In this document: positions 17,601 through 25,742 of the stretch, one piece after another
How the letters are laid out: every line of letters starts with the position of its first letter
How positions within the stretch are numbered: position 1 is the stretch's first letter
NCBI GenBank assembly: GCA_038525585.1
Contig: JBCBHM010000015.1
Location: 9,213 to 73,212 of the forward strand
Length of the DNA: 64,000 nt
Reading direction: 5' to 3'
Origin: Tateyamaria sp038525585
Lineage (GTDB): Bacteria > Pseudomonadota > Alphaproteobacteria > Rhodobacterales > Rhodobacteraceae
The notes under the pieces: model-generated
Told to the model about the DNA's origin: nothing
The model's input: only the letters and a program-made list of their open reading frames with translations
The model's database searches: none
Program-made: the position numbers and the translations under genes

Positions 17601-18586
17601 AAGGCCGCCTCCCGGCCGATCCCGCCGCTCGTCCATACCATGTTTTCGCCCGTCGCATCCTTGCGCTCCACCTTGGGCCGCAGCGTGCACTCAGAACACC
17701 GCAAGTCATCCCCGAACCAGGAAACGATCAGTGACACCGCTTCGCAGTTCGGCAACTCGTCGCTCAGCGCATCAAGCGACACCGCAAAATCAGCTTGGCC
17801 CGCCGGCGTGTTCACGTTGGCCGTCCACCGCCCGCGGTTCGCATCGACGTAGTTCACGGCGGTCGTGGCCAAGGCGTATTCGCCCGAACCAGGCATCAAC
17901 GCGACACCCTGCACCGCGCGGGTCAATTCTTCGTCCGCGTCGGCCTGATCCGGCTGCTCGGGCCGCACCACTTCAAACGAAAACTGTGGCACTCGGTTCC
18001 CAAACCGTTCGAGCCCCAGAGCCTCAATCACCACATACGCCGTTCCACGATACGCCGGAACAAGGCCTTGACCCTCAATCGCCTCCATCAACGGATCCGG
18101 CAATTGGTCATCTGTCCCATGGTACACGCGCATGTTCAGATCACCGCGCGCCAGCTCTTCGCCGTCTGCCCAGACACGTCCAACGCGCACGATCTCACCC
18201 TCGCAGACCGCAAGGGCAAGACTGATGGAATAGCTGTAGCTTGTCGTTGTTGTGGAGGGAGCTGCCGGGCCACCCTTGCCGCCCCCGCTTGTAGTCGTGT
18301 TCGTCGTCTCCAAGAAATCGGAGGCCCAGATCACCTGCCCCGCCATCCGCATCCGACCATATAGCTGCGAAATCGCGTTGCCTTCGCCCGAGTTTGTCAG
18401 CCGAAACCGATCAATTTTGCCATGCTCGACAACCGCAGATCCCTGACCCATCAACCGCTGGTCGATCACACGGCCCAGCGTTGCCCCGACCGCTCGGCCA
18501 ATGGCAACGCTCGACAAACCGGCCAATGTGCCACCGACGGACCCGCCTATGGCCGCGCCTGCCGCGGAAAGTATCACCGTTGCCAT
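14639..18586 (-). CDS. GTA gp15: baseplate/host-specificity multidomain protein
   Basis: The 1,315-residue protein is the largest GTA structural component, equivalent to the megatron baseplate protein that forms the tail tip and contacts the recipient cell. The N-terminus is Gly/Ala-rich and hydrophobic (about 1-45). A TIM-barrel-like glycosidase domain is visible at about 430-740, with VEAFCIGSEMRGMTQLRAE, ISYAADWSEYFGYQ and VWFTEYGCAAIDKG. Phage-tail-3-type domains follow to about residue 1000 (GVGAGDVIQVPADQFEGAG), then beta-rich domains. Its start overlaps gp14 by 13 bases. It is full-length with no internal stop, so the cluster looks functional at this end. Confidence 0.95.
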   Translation of the reverse strand: MATVILSAAGAAIGGSVGGTLAGLSSVAIGRAVGATLGRVIDQRLMGQGSAVVEHGKIDRFRLTNSGEGNAISQLYGRMRMAGQVIWASDFLETTNTTTSGGGKGGPAAPSTTTTSYSYSISLALAVCEGEIVRVGRVWADGEELARGDLNMRVYHGTDDQLPDPLMEAIEGQGLVPAYRGTAYVVIEALGLERFGNRVPQFSFEVVRPEQPDQADADEELTRAVQGVALMPGSGEYALATTAVNYVDANRGRWTANVNTPAGQADFAVSLDALSDELPNCEAVSLIVSWFGDDLRCSECTLRPKVERKDATGENMVWTSGGIGREAALQVPMNGERPLYGGTPADLSVIEAIAGLKNAGQSVLFYPFILMDQVEGNTLSDPYSDADTQAYLPWRGRITLSKAPGVEGSPDGTAAAAAEVDAFFGTVRATDFSATAMPNEAGYYTGPADEWSFSRFILHYAALCRAAGGVEAFCIGSEMRGMTQLRAEANRFVFVERLIALAAEVRAILPNAKISYAADWSEYFGYQPQDGTGDRYFHLDPLWADENIDFVAIDNYMPLSDWRDGNDHLDAVWEDIYNLEYLQANIAGGEGYDWFYHSPEARDAQIRTQIADEAYGEPWIWRYKDIRNWWAHAHHDRVNGVRSETATEWEPQSKPVWFTEYGCAAIDKGTNQPNKFLDQKSSESSIPRYSNGARDDLIQRQYLRAMNTFWKDGENNPVSDVYGSPMVDMSRAFVWAWDTRPYPFFPNAVTTWSDGENYPRGHWINGRSSSRSLASVVTEICGRAGLADIDTDGLYGTVRGYVIDDVSDARSALQPLMLRYGFDAIERDGVLRFVMRSGRNAVALEAAHLAISPDLDGRTEQARESEAELAGRVRLRFVETDGNFDVLAEEAVLPDDATHAVSASELPLAMTRPEGRQVVERWLAEARVARDTLRLALPPSQIGVGAGDVIQVPADQFEGAGVFRVDRVELGEMQLLEAVRIEPEVYTPSELSDELASVNEFVPPVPLTSTFLDLPLLTGDEVPHAPHLAVTGTPWPGSVAVYQSSTDADFALNAIVGARATIGFTQNALNKARAGLVDRGAQLEVQLMHGTLSSVTDAALLNGANLLAIGDGTPDGWELIQFQDADLLAPGRYLLSHRLRGQLGTDALVPDVWPAGSWVVALNGAPQQIELLSSLRRIAQTYRIGPARRSLDDPSYEQVTYAFDGNGLRPYAPAHLRQAAAGAGLRFSWIRRTRIDGDSWDLPDVPLGEESEAYTVRVLSGANVVREEVVTQPEWTYSDLARDTDGVGTVFDVAVAQNSARYGAGPFRTITVDLA

Positions 18587-19035
18587 GAGCTGGCCTCCTT
18601 TGCGGGAAATTCAAAACGGGCCACAATCCGTCGCGCCCAGGGCGCGCTCAGCGGGCTTTCGACCACACCGTGACCGCTATAGGCGTGCACAAAGCGCGCG
18701 GTCGCTCCGACTTCGGATTGAATGCCCAGATGTTTGGCCACCGCACCTGCCTTCATCCGGAACAGCACCACATCGCCCACGGCCGCATCACTCAGCGCCT
18801 TGGGTTCCAGATGCCGCAACGCCGCCGCCCACAAACGCTCTTCGCCCTGCGGCTCTGACCAGTCCATTGTGTAGGCAGGCGGCACCTCAGGCTCCGCACC
18901 CAACACACCGCGCCACACGCCGCGCACCAGTCCCAGGCAATCACACCCGGCGCCACGACGCGCCATCTGGTGCACATAAGGCGTCCCCAACCACTGACGG
19001 GCCTCCGCCACCAAGGCATCCTGAAACGCATTCAT
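18574..19035 (-). CDS. GTA gp14: NlpC/P60 cell-wall peptidase
   Basis: The 153-residue protein is a C40-type peptidase that opens peptidoglycan during particle entry. The catalytic Cys is in GAGCDCLGLVRGVWRG, and the His is probably in AGAVAKHLGIQ. I start at ATG 19035 (NAFQDALVAEARQWLGTPY), four bases inside the end of gp13, because upstream in-frame codons would extend into gp13 without conserved sequence. The N-terminal helix followed by WLGTPY is standard for this family. Confidence 0.93.
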   Translation of the reverse strand: MNAFQDALVAEARQWLGTPYVHQMARRGAGCDCLGLVRGVWRGVLGAEPEVPPAYTMDWSEPQGEERLWAAALRHLEPKALSDAAVGDVVLFRMKAGAVAKHLGIQSEVGATARFVHAYSGHGVVESPLSAPWARRIVARFEFPAKEASSWQR

Positions 19036-19919
19036 CTGCGGCTCCCCCCGGTGTTCGCGCCCGCTTGCGTCGGATAGGCCATGACCCAATCCTCATTCGG
19101 AAGGTCGGGAAACCCCTGGAAGTTCAGGATGTTGTTGAACTTGAACCGGCACGTGTCCAACCGCTTGTCGCAGCCGGCAATCAATCGCACCGTCGCGTCC
19201 GCCGTGATCCGATACCGGACGGGCTCCCACAGCTCGATGCGCCGGACATTGTCAGCAAACCGATCGGATTTGATCGACCCCCAGAGACCGGCCGCACCGC
19301 CATCCAGCACATCCAGACGGCCGCGCTGAAACCACCCCACCTCAAAGCCTGCGAGGTCATCCCATTCAAAGACCCGCCCATCGATGACGCGATCGGGCTG
19401 GCCTTCATGGACATAGCCGGGCGTATCCAGGGCAAAGCGGCACTGCCCATCACCGAAAACCGCAGTGCAGGGCTTTTGATAGATGCGCCCCAGCGGACGG
19501 TTCAGCGCCTCGGTCAACCCGCGCAGCTCCGCATGGAACGCACCACCTGACCGGCGGATCTCTCCAATCGTGCCGCGAAACTGCAACCAACGGATGTCCA
19601 CATCCGCCCAGTTCACGACCCATGCCTGCACCTCCGCCCCGTCAAACCGGCCCGCTTCGATCTCGTCCTCACGCACGGACGCGTCGGACAACGCGCCCAG
19701 CGCCTCGGTGTTGTCCACACTTAGGCCCGTGCTCTGCGCCAGCGCAGCTGCCGTCAGCCCCGTATCGGCGCGAAAGGTGATCCCATCAAAGCGCAGATCA
19801 CAGTCATGGTCGGTAAACCCAAAGGACTGCCCATCGGCACGCTCAATCGCCCAGGCCCGACACAGCGTCGTCAGGCCGGTGGCTGCGTGATCCAGAAACG
19901 CCTTGCTCTGCCCGCCCAT
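19032..19919 (-). CDS. GTA gp13: baseplate hub protein (DUF2163)
   Basis: The 295-residue protein is the DUF2163 tail hub that connects the tail tube to the megatron. Four cysteines form two pairs, CTAVFGDGQC (CX8C) and CDKRLDTC (CX6C), followed by RFKFNNILNFQGFPDLP. I recall that the R. capsulatus GTA hub carries an iron-sulphur cluster, and these four cysteines are the obvious ligands. The start shares one base with the gp12 stop (TGATG). Confidence 0.93.
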   Translation of the reverse strand: MGGQSKAFLDHAATGLTTLCRAWAIERADGQSFGFTDHDCDLRFDGITFRADTGLTAAALAQSTGLSVDNTEALGALSDASVREDEIEAGRFDGAEVQAWVVNWADVDIRWLQFRGTIGEIRRSGGAFHAELRGLTEALNRPLGRIYQKPCTAVFGDGQCRFALDTPGYVHEGQPDRVIDGRVFEWDDLAGFEVGWFQRGRLDVLDGGAAGLWGSIKSDRFADNVRRIELWEPVRYRITADATVRLIAGCDKRLDTCRFKFNNILNFQGFPDLPNEDWVMAYPTQAGANTGGSRR

Positions 19920-20551
19920 CAGACCCGTACCTCGATCACCGGCACGTTGGGCACTTCGCCCGCCTGGAAACTTGCGACAGAGGTCTGGATGCGATCGGTC
20001 TCGAACCGCACAGGCACATCAAACTCAAACCCCGCCTTGACGATGACATCCTTGTCCGGCGGATGTGTGAACGTCACAAAACCGTTCGTCAGGTCGACCT
20101 CGTAATCGACCCCCTCCTGCATCGCGTCGTTCTCAAGGCCGACGCGCACCGTACCGGATACCGGCTTCGCAATAGGCCGACCATAGCTTTGCGCGCCGCT
20201 GCGATAAGTCTTGAGCAGTTGAAAGCTTTGCTGCACCCCGTCACCGCGGCCGATATCCTGATCCTGAAAGGTCGGCGCCACGCTGGCCGCGGACGATTTG
20301 AAGTCTGACCAGTCCTTCCAGCGGAACCCGTACATCTGCCCCATGCGCGCCTCGAAAAACGCAATGAGCGTCTCGATATCCTCGAGCGACCGCATGCCCA
20401 GGCCAGCATCGTAGCGGCGGCGCGAATGCGCCCAGGGCGTATTGCGCTCTTCGAACCCGTTGGCGAGGGTCACAACTTCGGTGCGCCGCTCAGGCCCGCC
20501 CACCGATCCAAAGCTCAGAGAGGCCGGAAATCGTACATCGTGAAAGTTCAT
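19919..20551 (-). CDS. GTA gp12: distal tail protein (DUF2460)
   Basis: The 210-residue protein matches the DUF2460 (TIGR02217) distal tail family. The N-terminus MNFHDVRFPASLSFGSVGG and the central RMGQMYGFRWKDWSDFKS are typical. It forms the ring between the tail tube and hub. The sequence is strand-rich with no membrane segment. It is separated from gp11 by 18 bases with an AGGGGAG ribosome site. Confidence 0.93.
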   Translation of the reverse strand: MNFHDVRFPASLSFGSVGGPERRTEVVTLANGFEERNTPWAHSRRRYDAGLGMRSLEDIETLIAFFEARMGQMYGFRWKDWSDFKSSAASVAPTFQDQDIGRGDGVQQSFQLLKTYRSGAQSYGRPIAKPVSGTVRVGLENDAMQEGVDYEVDLTNGFVTFTHPPDKDVIVKAGFEFDVPVRFETDRIQTSVASFQAGEVPNVPVIEVRV

Positions 20552-20569
20552 GGTCAGCTCCCCTGCCGA

Positions 20570-21232
20570 TCAACGGTTGCGGTTGGATCGCGCCAGCGCG
20601 CGGTTCATCTGTGCGGCGATCTGGTTCTGGCTGCGGGCAAATCCCTGGACGTCCGGCGTCGTGACATTCATCACCACGGTGGTGCTGCCACCCCCGCCGC
20701 CCCGGACACCCAGCTTGCCATCGGGCCCGCGCGCCAGTGGCATGATCGCCTCCGGCCCCGCTTCGCCCATGATCCCCATGCCGCCCCGCATCCCGAACGG
20801 CGTTGTGCCGCTCACGACACCACCATTGGCAAAGGGCATCACACGACCCTGGCTGAACGGCGCCCCATCGGCAAAGGGCAGAATGTTCTGCATCAACCCG
20901 CCGACACCGCTGGACAGCAACCCACCGAAATGGTCCGTCACCGGCTTGAGCGCTGCGTTATACGTCGACTGCGCCATGGAATTGGCCAGCGTCTCCAGCG
21001 CGTCCGACAGGCTCAACCCGTCAAACACCACGCCGTCAAATGCCTTGCGCAAGCCCTTCGACAGCCCCTTTTCGAGGGTGGCGACGTCCTTGCCCGTCGC
21101 GGCCAGGCTCTCGCGCATCCGCCGCAGCTCACTGTCAAAACTCGTGACCATACCCGACGTCGCATCGAGCGTCTGGCGCAAGCCGTCCGTTTCCGCCTCG
21201 AGGCCTTCGATCTCGTCCTTGTAATCCGTCAT
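20570..21232 (-). CDS. GTA gp11: tail tape measure protein
   Basis: The 220-residue protein is a short tape measure, as expected for the stubby GTA tail. The N-terminal two thirds are helical (ETDGLRQTLDATSGMV, LRRMRESLAATGKDVATLEK), and the C-terminal third is Gly/Met-rich (GGMGIMGEAGPEAIMPLARG, a motif seen at the ends of many phage tape measures). It overlaps gp10.1 by four bases. Confidence 0.92.
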   Translation of the reverse strand: MTDYKDEIEGLEAETDGLRQTLDATSGMVTSFDSELRRMRESLAATGKDVATLEKGLSKGLRKAFDGVVFDGLSLSDALETLANSMAQSTYNAALKPVTDHFGGLLSSGVGGLMQNILPFADGAPFSQGRVMPFANGGVVSGTTPFGMRGGMGIMGEAGPEAIMPLARGPDGKLGVRGGGGGSTTVVMNVTTPDVQGFARSQNQIAAQMNRALARSNRNR

Positions 21233-21432
21233 TCGGAATCCCCTTCGATGTCATCGGGCCAGGCCGCCATGAGCGCATCCAGCCCGTCACTGAGCAGCGG
21301 TGCCGCATGGCTCTGTGGCCCCAGCATCACCTGCAATTCCGCAGGGGTCAGCGACCAGAACACATCCGGCTCCAGCCGGAGACCGACCAAACCGGCCCGG
21401 ATCAATGCGGGCCACTCCAGCCCGCCGCTCAT
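21229..21432 (-). CDS. GTA gp10.1: rcc01693-like tail assembly chaperone component
   Basis: The 67-residue protein (SGGLEWPALIRAGLVGLRLE near the N-terminus, then FWSLTPAELQVMLG) corresponds to the small rcc01693 family between gp10 and gp11. Four-base overlaps on both sides (ATGA) tie it to gp10 and gp11. By position it is the second half of the tail assembly chaperone, like the G/GT pair of phages. No separate motif is visible. Confidence 0.85.
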   Translation of the reverse strand: MSGGLEWPALIRAGLVGLRLEPDVFWSLTPAELQVMLGPQSHAAPLLSDGLDALMAAWPDDIEGDSE

Positions 21433-21746
21433 GCGCCCGGTGCCACAAACGCCCGCGCGATCAGCTCTGCGGCGGCCCGCGCCGCCGCCATTGGCCCGCC
21501 TTCGATCTCGGCGTGATCCAACCGAGCGGGGTCGAAATCAGCGCCCCCGCCGCGCAGCCCGGCCCGCAGCAGGGCCAACACATCCGCACTGGAAAACCGG
21601 CTCTGCTCGAACCGCTCCACCAGGGCGACCAGCGATGGCTCGTCCAGCGCCGCCTCCAGCGACGCCAATGCCCCCAGGGTCAGCCGCATCACGCAGACCT
21701 GCCCGTCGATGACCAGCGCCACCTCTCCCCTCCAAGGATTGGCCAT
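21429..21746 (-). CDS. GTA gp10: tail assembly chaperone family protein
   Basis: The 105-residue protein (ANPWRGEVALVIDGQVCVMR, LTLGALASLEAALDEPSLVA) is the GTA family protein that precedes the tape measure and probably chaperones it. A sequence LLRAGLRGGGADFDPARLDH is helical and conserved in such proteins as I recall them. Its start is three bases after gp9 ends. Confidence 0.88.
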   Translation of the reverse strand: MANPWRGEVALVIDGQVCVMRLTLGALASLEAALDEPSLVALVERFEQSRFSSADVLALLRAGLRGGGADFDPARLDHAEIEGGPMAAARAAAELIARAFVAPGA

Positions 21747-21749
21747 GGC

Positions 21750-22166
21750 TCAGACGATCGCCGTAAAGGTCAGCGCACCCGCCGACGCCATCGCCATCTC
21801 ATAGGTCGCCTCGCCATTATGGCTGCCGCTATACTCGATCGAGGTCACCTGAAACGGCCCTTCGATCACCCCGAAATCCGGCACGATGATCTGAAAACCA
21901 GGCGTCTCACCATCAAAGAAGATCTGCCGCGCCCGCTCGTCCGTGCCCTCGTCCTTGAAGACACCCGCACCCGAGATCGAGGCCGAACGGACGCCCGCAC
22001 CAGAGAGCAGTTCGCGCCACCCGCCCTGGCTTTCCAGGCTGGTCACATCCACCGTCTCCGCGTTAAAGCTGACGCGCGTGGCGCGCAGGCCCGCAATCGT
22101 CTCGAACTGCCCGTCCGTGGACATATCGACCTTGATCAAAAGGTCCTTGCCGTTTTGAGCACCCAT
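21750..22166 (-). CDS. GTA gp9: major tail tube protein (TP901-1 family)
   Basis: The 138-residue protein has the features of TP901-1-type major tail proteins: NGKDLLIKVDMSTDGQFETI at the start, TRVSFNAETVDVTSLES, and a strand-rich C-terminus ending ASAGALTFTAIV. It forms the tail tube. It starts 43 bases after gp8 with GGAGA upstream. Confidence 0.93.
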   Translation of the reverse strand: MGAQNGKDLLIKVDMSTDGQFETIAGLRATRVSFNAETVDVTSLESQGGWRELLSGAGVRSASISGAGVFKDEGTDERARQIFFDGETPGFQIIVPDFGVIEGPFQVTSIEYSGSHNGEATYEMAMASAGALTFTAIV

Positions 22167-22209
22167 TTGAATTCTCCATTTGAAGTGAGTTGGTTAGCGC
22201 TCGCGCGCG

Positions 22210-22620
22210 TCAGTCGTCTTCCACGCGCGCGCGAAAGGTCAGGTCGATCTTGCGGCCCGTGCCCTTGTCGATCTTGGCAGCCTTGGCCGCCCGAAACCGC
22301 AACGACACCAGCCGGCCCCGCGTCAGCGTCAGCGGCGCCTCATGCAACGCGTCGCAGACAAGGCCTGCGGCCACCTTGGCCGAGGCAAAGCCAGGCGCTT
22401 CGGTCACCACCGACACGGTAAAGACATGCTCGGCACCGCCGCCGGTCTTGTCGTCGTCGATCCGCACCTGCTCGGGGCCAATCGCCACATATAACGTCGG
22501 CACGGCACCGCTGGGCAGCGCATCGAAGATCGCGCTTCCAACGGCGCCCTGCAGGTCCACATCCGCCGATAGCGTCGAAAACACCGCGGCCTGCAGGGCC
22601 GCTGACATGGCATAGCTCAT
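22210..22620 (-). CDS. GTA gp8: tail completion protein (DUF3168)
   Basis: The 136-residue protein belongs to DUF3168, the tail-terminator type that joins tail to head. Visible family features are LQAAVFSTLSADVDLQGAVG near the N-terminus and VFTVSVVTEAPGFASAKVAA. It overlaps gp7 by four bases (ATGA). Confidence 0.92.
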   Translation of the reverse strand: MSYAMSAALQAAVFSTLSADVDLQGAVGSAIFDALPSGAVPTLYVAIGPEQVRIDDDKTGGGAEHVFTVSVVTEAPGFASAKVAAGLVCDALHEAPLTLTRGRLVSLRFRAAKAAKIDKGTGRKIDLTFRARVEDD

Positions 22621-22955
22621 ACCGCCACCTCCTCGTCGGCCGCGCAGATCAGGTAACGCCCGGCCGGATCACGCTCCGCCACGCTGCGAATGTGAAACAC
22701 CCGCGCCCCGTCCCTCAGACGCTGACGCGCCACAGGGCGCTCGGGATGACCGACAGGCGCGCCGCGCACGACGATGCTGTAGGGCACCATCGACACCGGC
22801 GCGCCACCCACCTGCGCTTCGCGACCCGCGCGGGCGGTGAGCTCGGCCCAAAGCACCCCAAGGGGCACCCAGGCTTCCTCAAACCCGCCCGCGCCGTCCG
22901 ACACACGCTGGGGCGTTTCAAGCGTCAGGCGACGGTTCAGCCGGGGCGCGCTCAT
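22617..22955 (-). CDS. GTA gp7: head-tail adaptor
   Basis: The 112-residue protein is a head-closure adaptor: RLNRRLTLETPQRVSDGAGG and WAELTARAGREAQVGGAPVS are typical of the phage head-tail joining family (DUF1506/gp16-like). I start at ATG 22955, four bases inside gp6. A longer frame reading upstream into gp6 has no conserved sequence. Confidence 0.92.
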   Translation of the reverse strand: MSAPRLNRRLTLETPQRVSDGAGGFEEAWVPLGVLWAELTARAGREAQVGGAPVSMVPYSIVVRGAPVGHPERPVARQRLRDGARVFHIRSVAERDPAGRYLICAADEEVAV

Positions 22956-23551
22956 CTGGCACCCCCACCGTACAGCCGCACGACCTTGTAACGCTCGATG
23001 AGGCTCGTCACGCCAAACGGCATGCACCCCTCGCTCAGCGCGGTTTCGTCGCGATATTCGTAGTAATGCGCCGCCAGCAGCAGCACCGCCTGACGCAGAT
23101 CCGCCGGAATGTCCGTCCAGGCCGGCCCGTACCCCGCCGTCAGCACAACTTCGGCCATCCCCGCATGAGGCACCGATGGCAGCCGCGCGCCAACCGAACG
23201 CAAACGCGGACAATGCGCGTCCCGCTCCAGCCAGTAGCCGTCCGCCGCAACGTCCGTGCGCGCGCCGGAGCGGTCCACCAGCACGACGTTCGAGATCACG
23301 CTGATCGGTGCAATGGGCAAAGGCTGCGCATCCACCTCCCGCCAGGTCGTGAACCCGGCCAGAAATTCGCGCTCGAACAACACCTTGCTGGTACGGGCCT
23401 CAACGGCTGTGACAGCCGCCCGCAGGAAACTCACCAGCACCGCGTCCTGCACACTGTCCGTGCCAAACCCGCTGCCCAGGCGCAAATGCGCCTTGAATTC
23501 ATCAACCGGCAGCGCCGCATGGGGCACCGTGGTCACTTCGCTCAACATCAT
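22952..23551 (-). CDS. GTA gp6: head-tail connector protein
   Basis: The 199-residue protein resembles phage connector proteins (gp6/DUF family, with EFKAHLRLGSG and QDAVLVSFLRAAVTAVEART). The sequence DIPADLRQAVLLLAAHYYEYR is the usual C-terminal helix. I start at ATG 23551, one codon before a second ATG, both preceded by GGAGAAGG. A 167-base gap with a strong hairpin separates it from the capsid gene upstream. Confidence 0.92.
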   Translation of the reverse strand: MMLSEVTTVPHAALPVDEFKAHLRLGSGFGTDSVQDAVLVSFLRAAVTAVEARTSKVLFEREFLAGFTTWREVDAQPLPIAPISVISNVVLVDRSGARTDVAADGYWLERDAHCPRLRSVGARLPSVPHAGMAEVVLTAGYGPAWTDIPADLRQAVLLLAAHYYEYRDETALSEGCMPFGVTSLIERYKVVRLYGGGAR

Positions 23552-23672
23552 GGACCTTCTCCACCGCAAATCCGCCCTTGCCTCCCCGAAAAAACCGGGC
23601 GCACGCCTGTCCGCATTGCTCGGACGGAGGGGAGCAGCTAGACAACACGGCGCACATCGCGCACGCCCGGCA

Positions 23673-23700
23673 CCGGGGGCAGGCGTGCACCTGCCCCCGG
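23673..23700. terminator. Strong hairpin between capsid gene gp5 and gp6
   Basis: Perfect 11-bp GC-rich arms CCGGGGGCAGG (23673-23683) and CCTGCCCCCGG (23690-23700) have a 6-base loop. They lie 18 bases after the gp5 stop on the minus strand. There is no T-tract, so this may be an RNA-stabilising or partial-attenuating structure rather than a full terminator. Confidence 0.6.
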
Positions 23701-23718
23701 CTATTCACGTCCCCCTGA

Positions 23719-24897
23719 TCAGGACGACGCGAATTTCAGCAGCTTGATCGCGGCAAAGTCGCTGACGTCACCACCCACGCGCTTGGTTGCGTAGAACAGG
23801 ACATGCGGCTTGGCGCTGAAGGGGTCACGCAGGACACGCAGATCGGGACGCTCGGCAACCGTGTAACCCGCGGCAAAGTCGCCAAAGGCGATGGCGTTCG
23901 CACCCGCAGCAGCATCCGGCATGTCTTCGGCGATCAGAACCGGGTAGCCCAGCAATGTCGACGGCTGACCCGCCGCCAGACCGTCGGTCCAGAGAAAGCG
24001 GCCGTCGTTGTCCTTCATCTTGCGGATCATGCCCGCAGTCTTGGAATTCATCACAAAGGTCGCGTTCGCGCGGTATTCGGCGCCCAGCGAATAAACCACC
24101 TCGATGATCGCGTCGGCCGTGACGACACCGTCGATGCCCGACGGCACATAGCCCAGCGCGCCCCAGGACCAGTTGGTTTCAGCCACGTCCGCATGGGTCA
24201 GGAAACCCTTCGGCTTGTCGATACCGTCACCGTTGATGAACGCCGCCGCTTCGGCACGCGAGAACTTGTCGGCGATGCGACCGGCAAGCCAGCCTTCGAT
24301 GTCGAACGCGCTGTCATCCAACAGACGCTGCGACGCCTTGGGCAGTGCCGACAGCTCGTGCAGCGGGATGGTGATCCGGTCGATGGCGGGCGTGTCGGTC
24401 TCGGTCAGGTTCGACGTCTCCGTCGCCCAGCCGCTGCCGACGTCGCCGTGATCGACGAGAACGTCGTAGGACGTGGCCTCCACATTGACCACCGACGCGA
24501 TGGACCGGATGGAGGCCGTCGCATTCAGCACCGATTTCACGCTGTCCGAGGTGACCGGATCAACGAGGTAACCGCCATCCGAGTTCACCGCAGCGGACAG
24601 CGATTTGCCCTCCAGCTCCAGGCCCCGCAGGCCGTCATCTTCACCCGAGCGCAGATAGGCGTTGAACGCCTTCTGGTGGGGGGCATCCATATCCACGGCA
24701 CCTGCCAGAGGGGTGCGCGTAGCCGTCATAGTTTTCCGATCCAGCATGGTCAGTCGCTCTTCCGTTTGTTGAAGTTTGGTTTGATATTCGGCCTGGAAGC
24801 CTTTGAACTCAGTCACGAAACCCATCATGGCCTCCGCAACCTCCTGGGCAGGGGACACATATTCCCCGGCCCGCGCCTCAGCGTCGGTCTTGCTCAT
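23719..24897 (-). CDS. GTA gp5: major capsid protein (HK97 fold)
   Basis: The 392-residue protein is an HK97-type major capsid protein. The N-terminal delta-domain-like region is helical (EVAEAMMGFVTEFKGF, YQTKLQQTEERLTMLDRK) and probably removed by the gp4 protease. The body has GGYLVDPVTSDSVKSVLNAT, ASQRLLDDSAFDIEGWLAGR and FNAYLRSGEDDGLRGLELEG. I start at ATG 24897 (SKTDAEARAGEYVSP) with GAGGA upstream, because an upstream in-frame start would extend into gp4. It is the gene most likely to need high expression, and the hairpin after it may serve that. Confidence 0.95.
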   Translation of the reverse strand: MSKTDAEARAGEYVSPAQEVAEAMMGFVTEFKGFQAEYQTKLQQTEERLTMLDRKTMTATRTPLAGAVDMDAPHQKAFNAYLRSGEDDGLRGLELEGKSLSAAVNSDGGYLVDPVTSDSVKSVLNATASIRSIASVVNVEATSYDVLVDHGDVGSGWATETSNLTETDTPAIDRITIPLHELSALPKASQRLLDDSAFDIEGWLAGRIADKFSRAEAAAFINGDGIDKPKGFLTHADVAETNWSWGALGYVPSGIDGVVTADAIIEVVYSLGAEYRANATFVMNSKTAGMIRKMKDNDGRFLWTDGLAAGQPSTLLGYPVLIAEDMPDAAAGANAIAFGDFAAGYTVAERPDLRVLRDPFSAKPHVLFYATKRVGGDVSDFAAIKLLKFASS

Positions 24898-24934
24898 CCG
24901 CAAATCCTCGATTGTTGTGATAAAAGGCCGCGCG

Positions 24935-25498
24935 TCAGCGCTGCACCAACTCCGCACGCGCAGCCCGCAGGGCCGCCGCCATGTCACGCAAGGCCGCATC
25001 CGCTTCCAAAGCATTCGCTTCGGATTTGCCCGCAACCCGCGCACTGGGCAACATCGGGAAGGTCACCAGCGACACCTCCCACAGCTCCAGTTCCGTGAGG
25101 ACCCGCTGGCCCTTGTCATTCTTTGCCGCCTTCAGCGTCCTGTAACCGATGCTCAGACCATCGATGGCCCCCGCCGCAATCAGCTCCGCCGCCTCGCGGC
25201 CCCTGGCCACCTCCGGCAACAGGCGGCCCTTGACCCACAGGCCCTTGGCATCTTCGCGCACCTCGTCCCACACGCCGATGGGCTGCGCCGGATCATGCTG
25301 CCACAGCATCTTGACCCGCCGCCCGTCCTCGGCCAGCTGCTTCAGCGATGCCGCATATGATCCCTTGCGCACCACGTCGCCGCCTTGATCGCAGGCGCCA
25401 AAAAGGCTGGCATAGCCCTCGATCACATGCCCGTCCTGCACGGCCACGGCCGCGCCAAAGCGGGCGAATTTCGTCTCCAGACCGGTCTCTGCCTGCAT
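24935..25498 (-). CDS. GTA gp4: prohead protease
   Basis: The 187-residue protein is an HK97-type (U35) prohead protease that trims the capsid N-terminus. Motifs are VIEGYASLFGACDQGGDVV, MLWQHDPAQPIGVWDEV (with the likely catalytic His) and AAGAIDGLSIGYRT (with the likely catalytic Ser). I start at ATG 25498, preceded by AAGGAGGTG, one of the best ribosome sites in the cluster. The C-terminal helix is Ala/Arg-rich. Confidence 0.93.
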   Translation of the reverse strand: MQAETGLETKFARFGAAVAVQDGHVIEGYASLFGACDQGGDVVRKGSYAASLKQLAEDGRRVKMLWQHDPAQPIGVWDEVREDAKGLWVKGRLLPEVARGREAAELIAAGAIDGLSIGYRTLKAAKNDKGQRVLTELELWEVSLVTFPMLPSARVAGKSEANALEADAALRDMAAALRAARAELVQR

Positions 25499-25514
25499 CT
25501 GCACACCTCCTTGG

Positions 25515-25742
25515 TTAATGCGGGATCGCCGCCATGATTGATTGAAGACCCGTCGCCAGCACCGCGGCCACGACACCATACACCGTCAGCCACAGGCGCT
25601 TTTCCAGCCGCTCCATCAGCTCTTCGAGCCGGTCGAGCCGGGCTGAAATGTTGTTCAGATGCACTTCGGTAAGCCGCTCATGCGCCTCCAGTTTCAGACC
25701 CGGCGCACAGGCAAAGCGCTCAAAGAGCTTTGCGTCATCCAT
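25515..25742 (-). CDS. GTA head formation protein, rcc01685-like
   Basis: The 75-residue protein (DDAKLFERFACAPGLKLEAH, LTEVHLNNISARLDRLEELM) ends in one hydrophobic helix (LWLTVYGVVAAVLATGLQSI). It matches the small GTA head formation gene between portal and protease. The coiled-coil part followed by a membrane-like helix resembles a phage coiled-coil membrane protein. I start at ATG 25742, eight bases inside the portal gene's end. Confidence 0.87.
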   Translation of the reverse strand: MDDAKLFERFACAPGLKLEAHERLTEVHLNNISARLDRLEELMERLEKRLWLTVYGVVAAVLATGLQSIMAAIPH

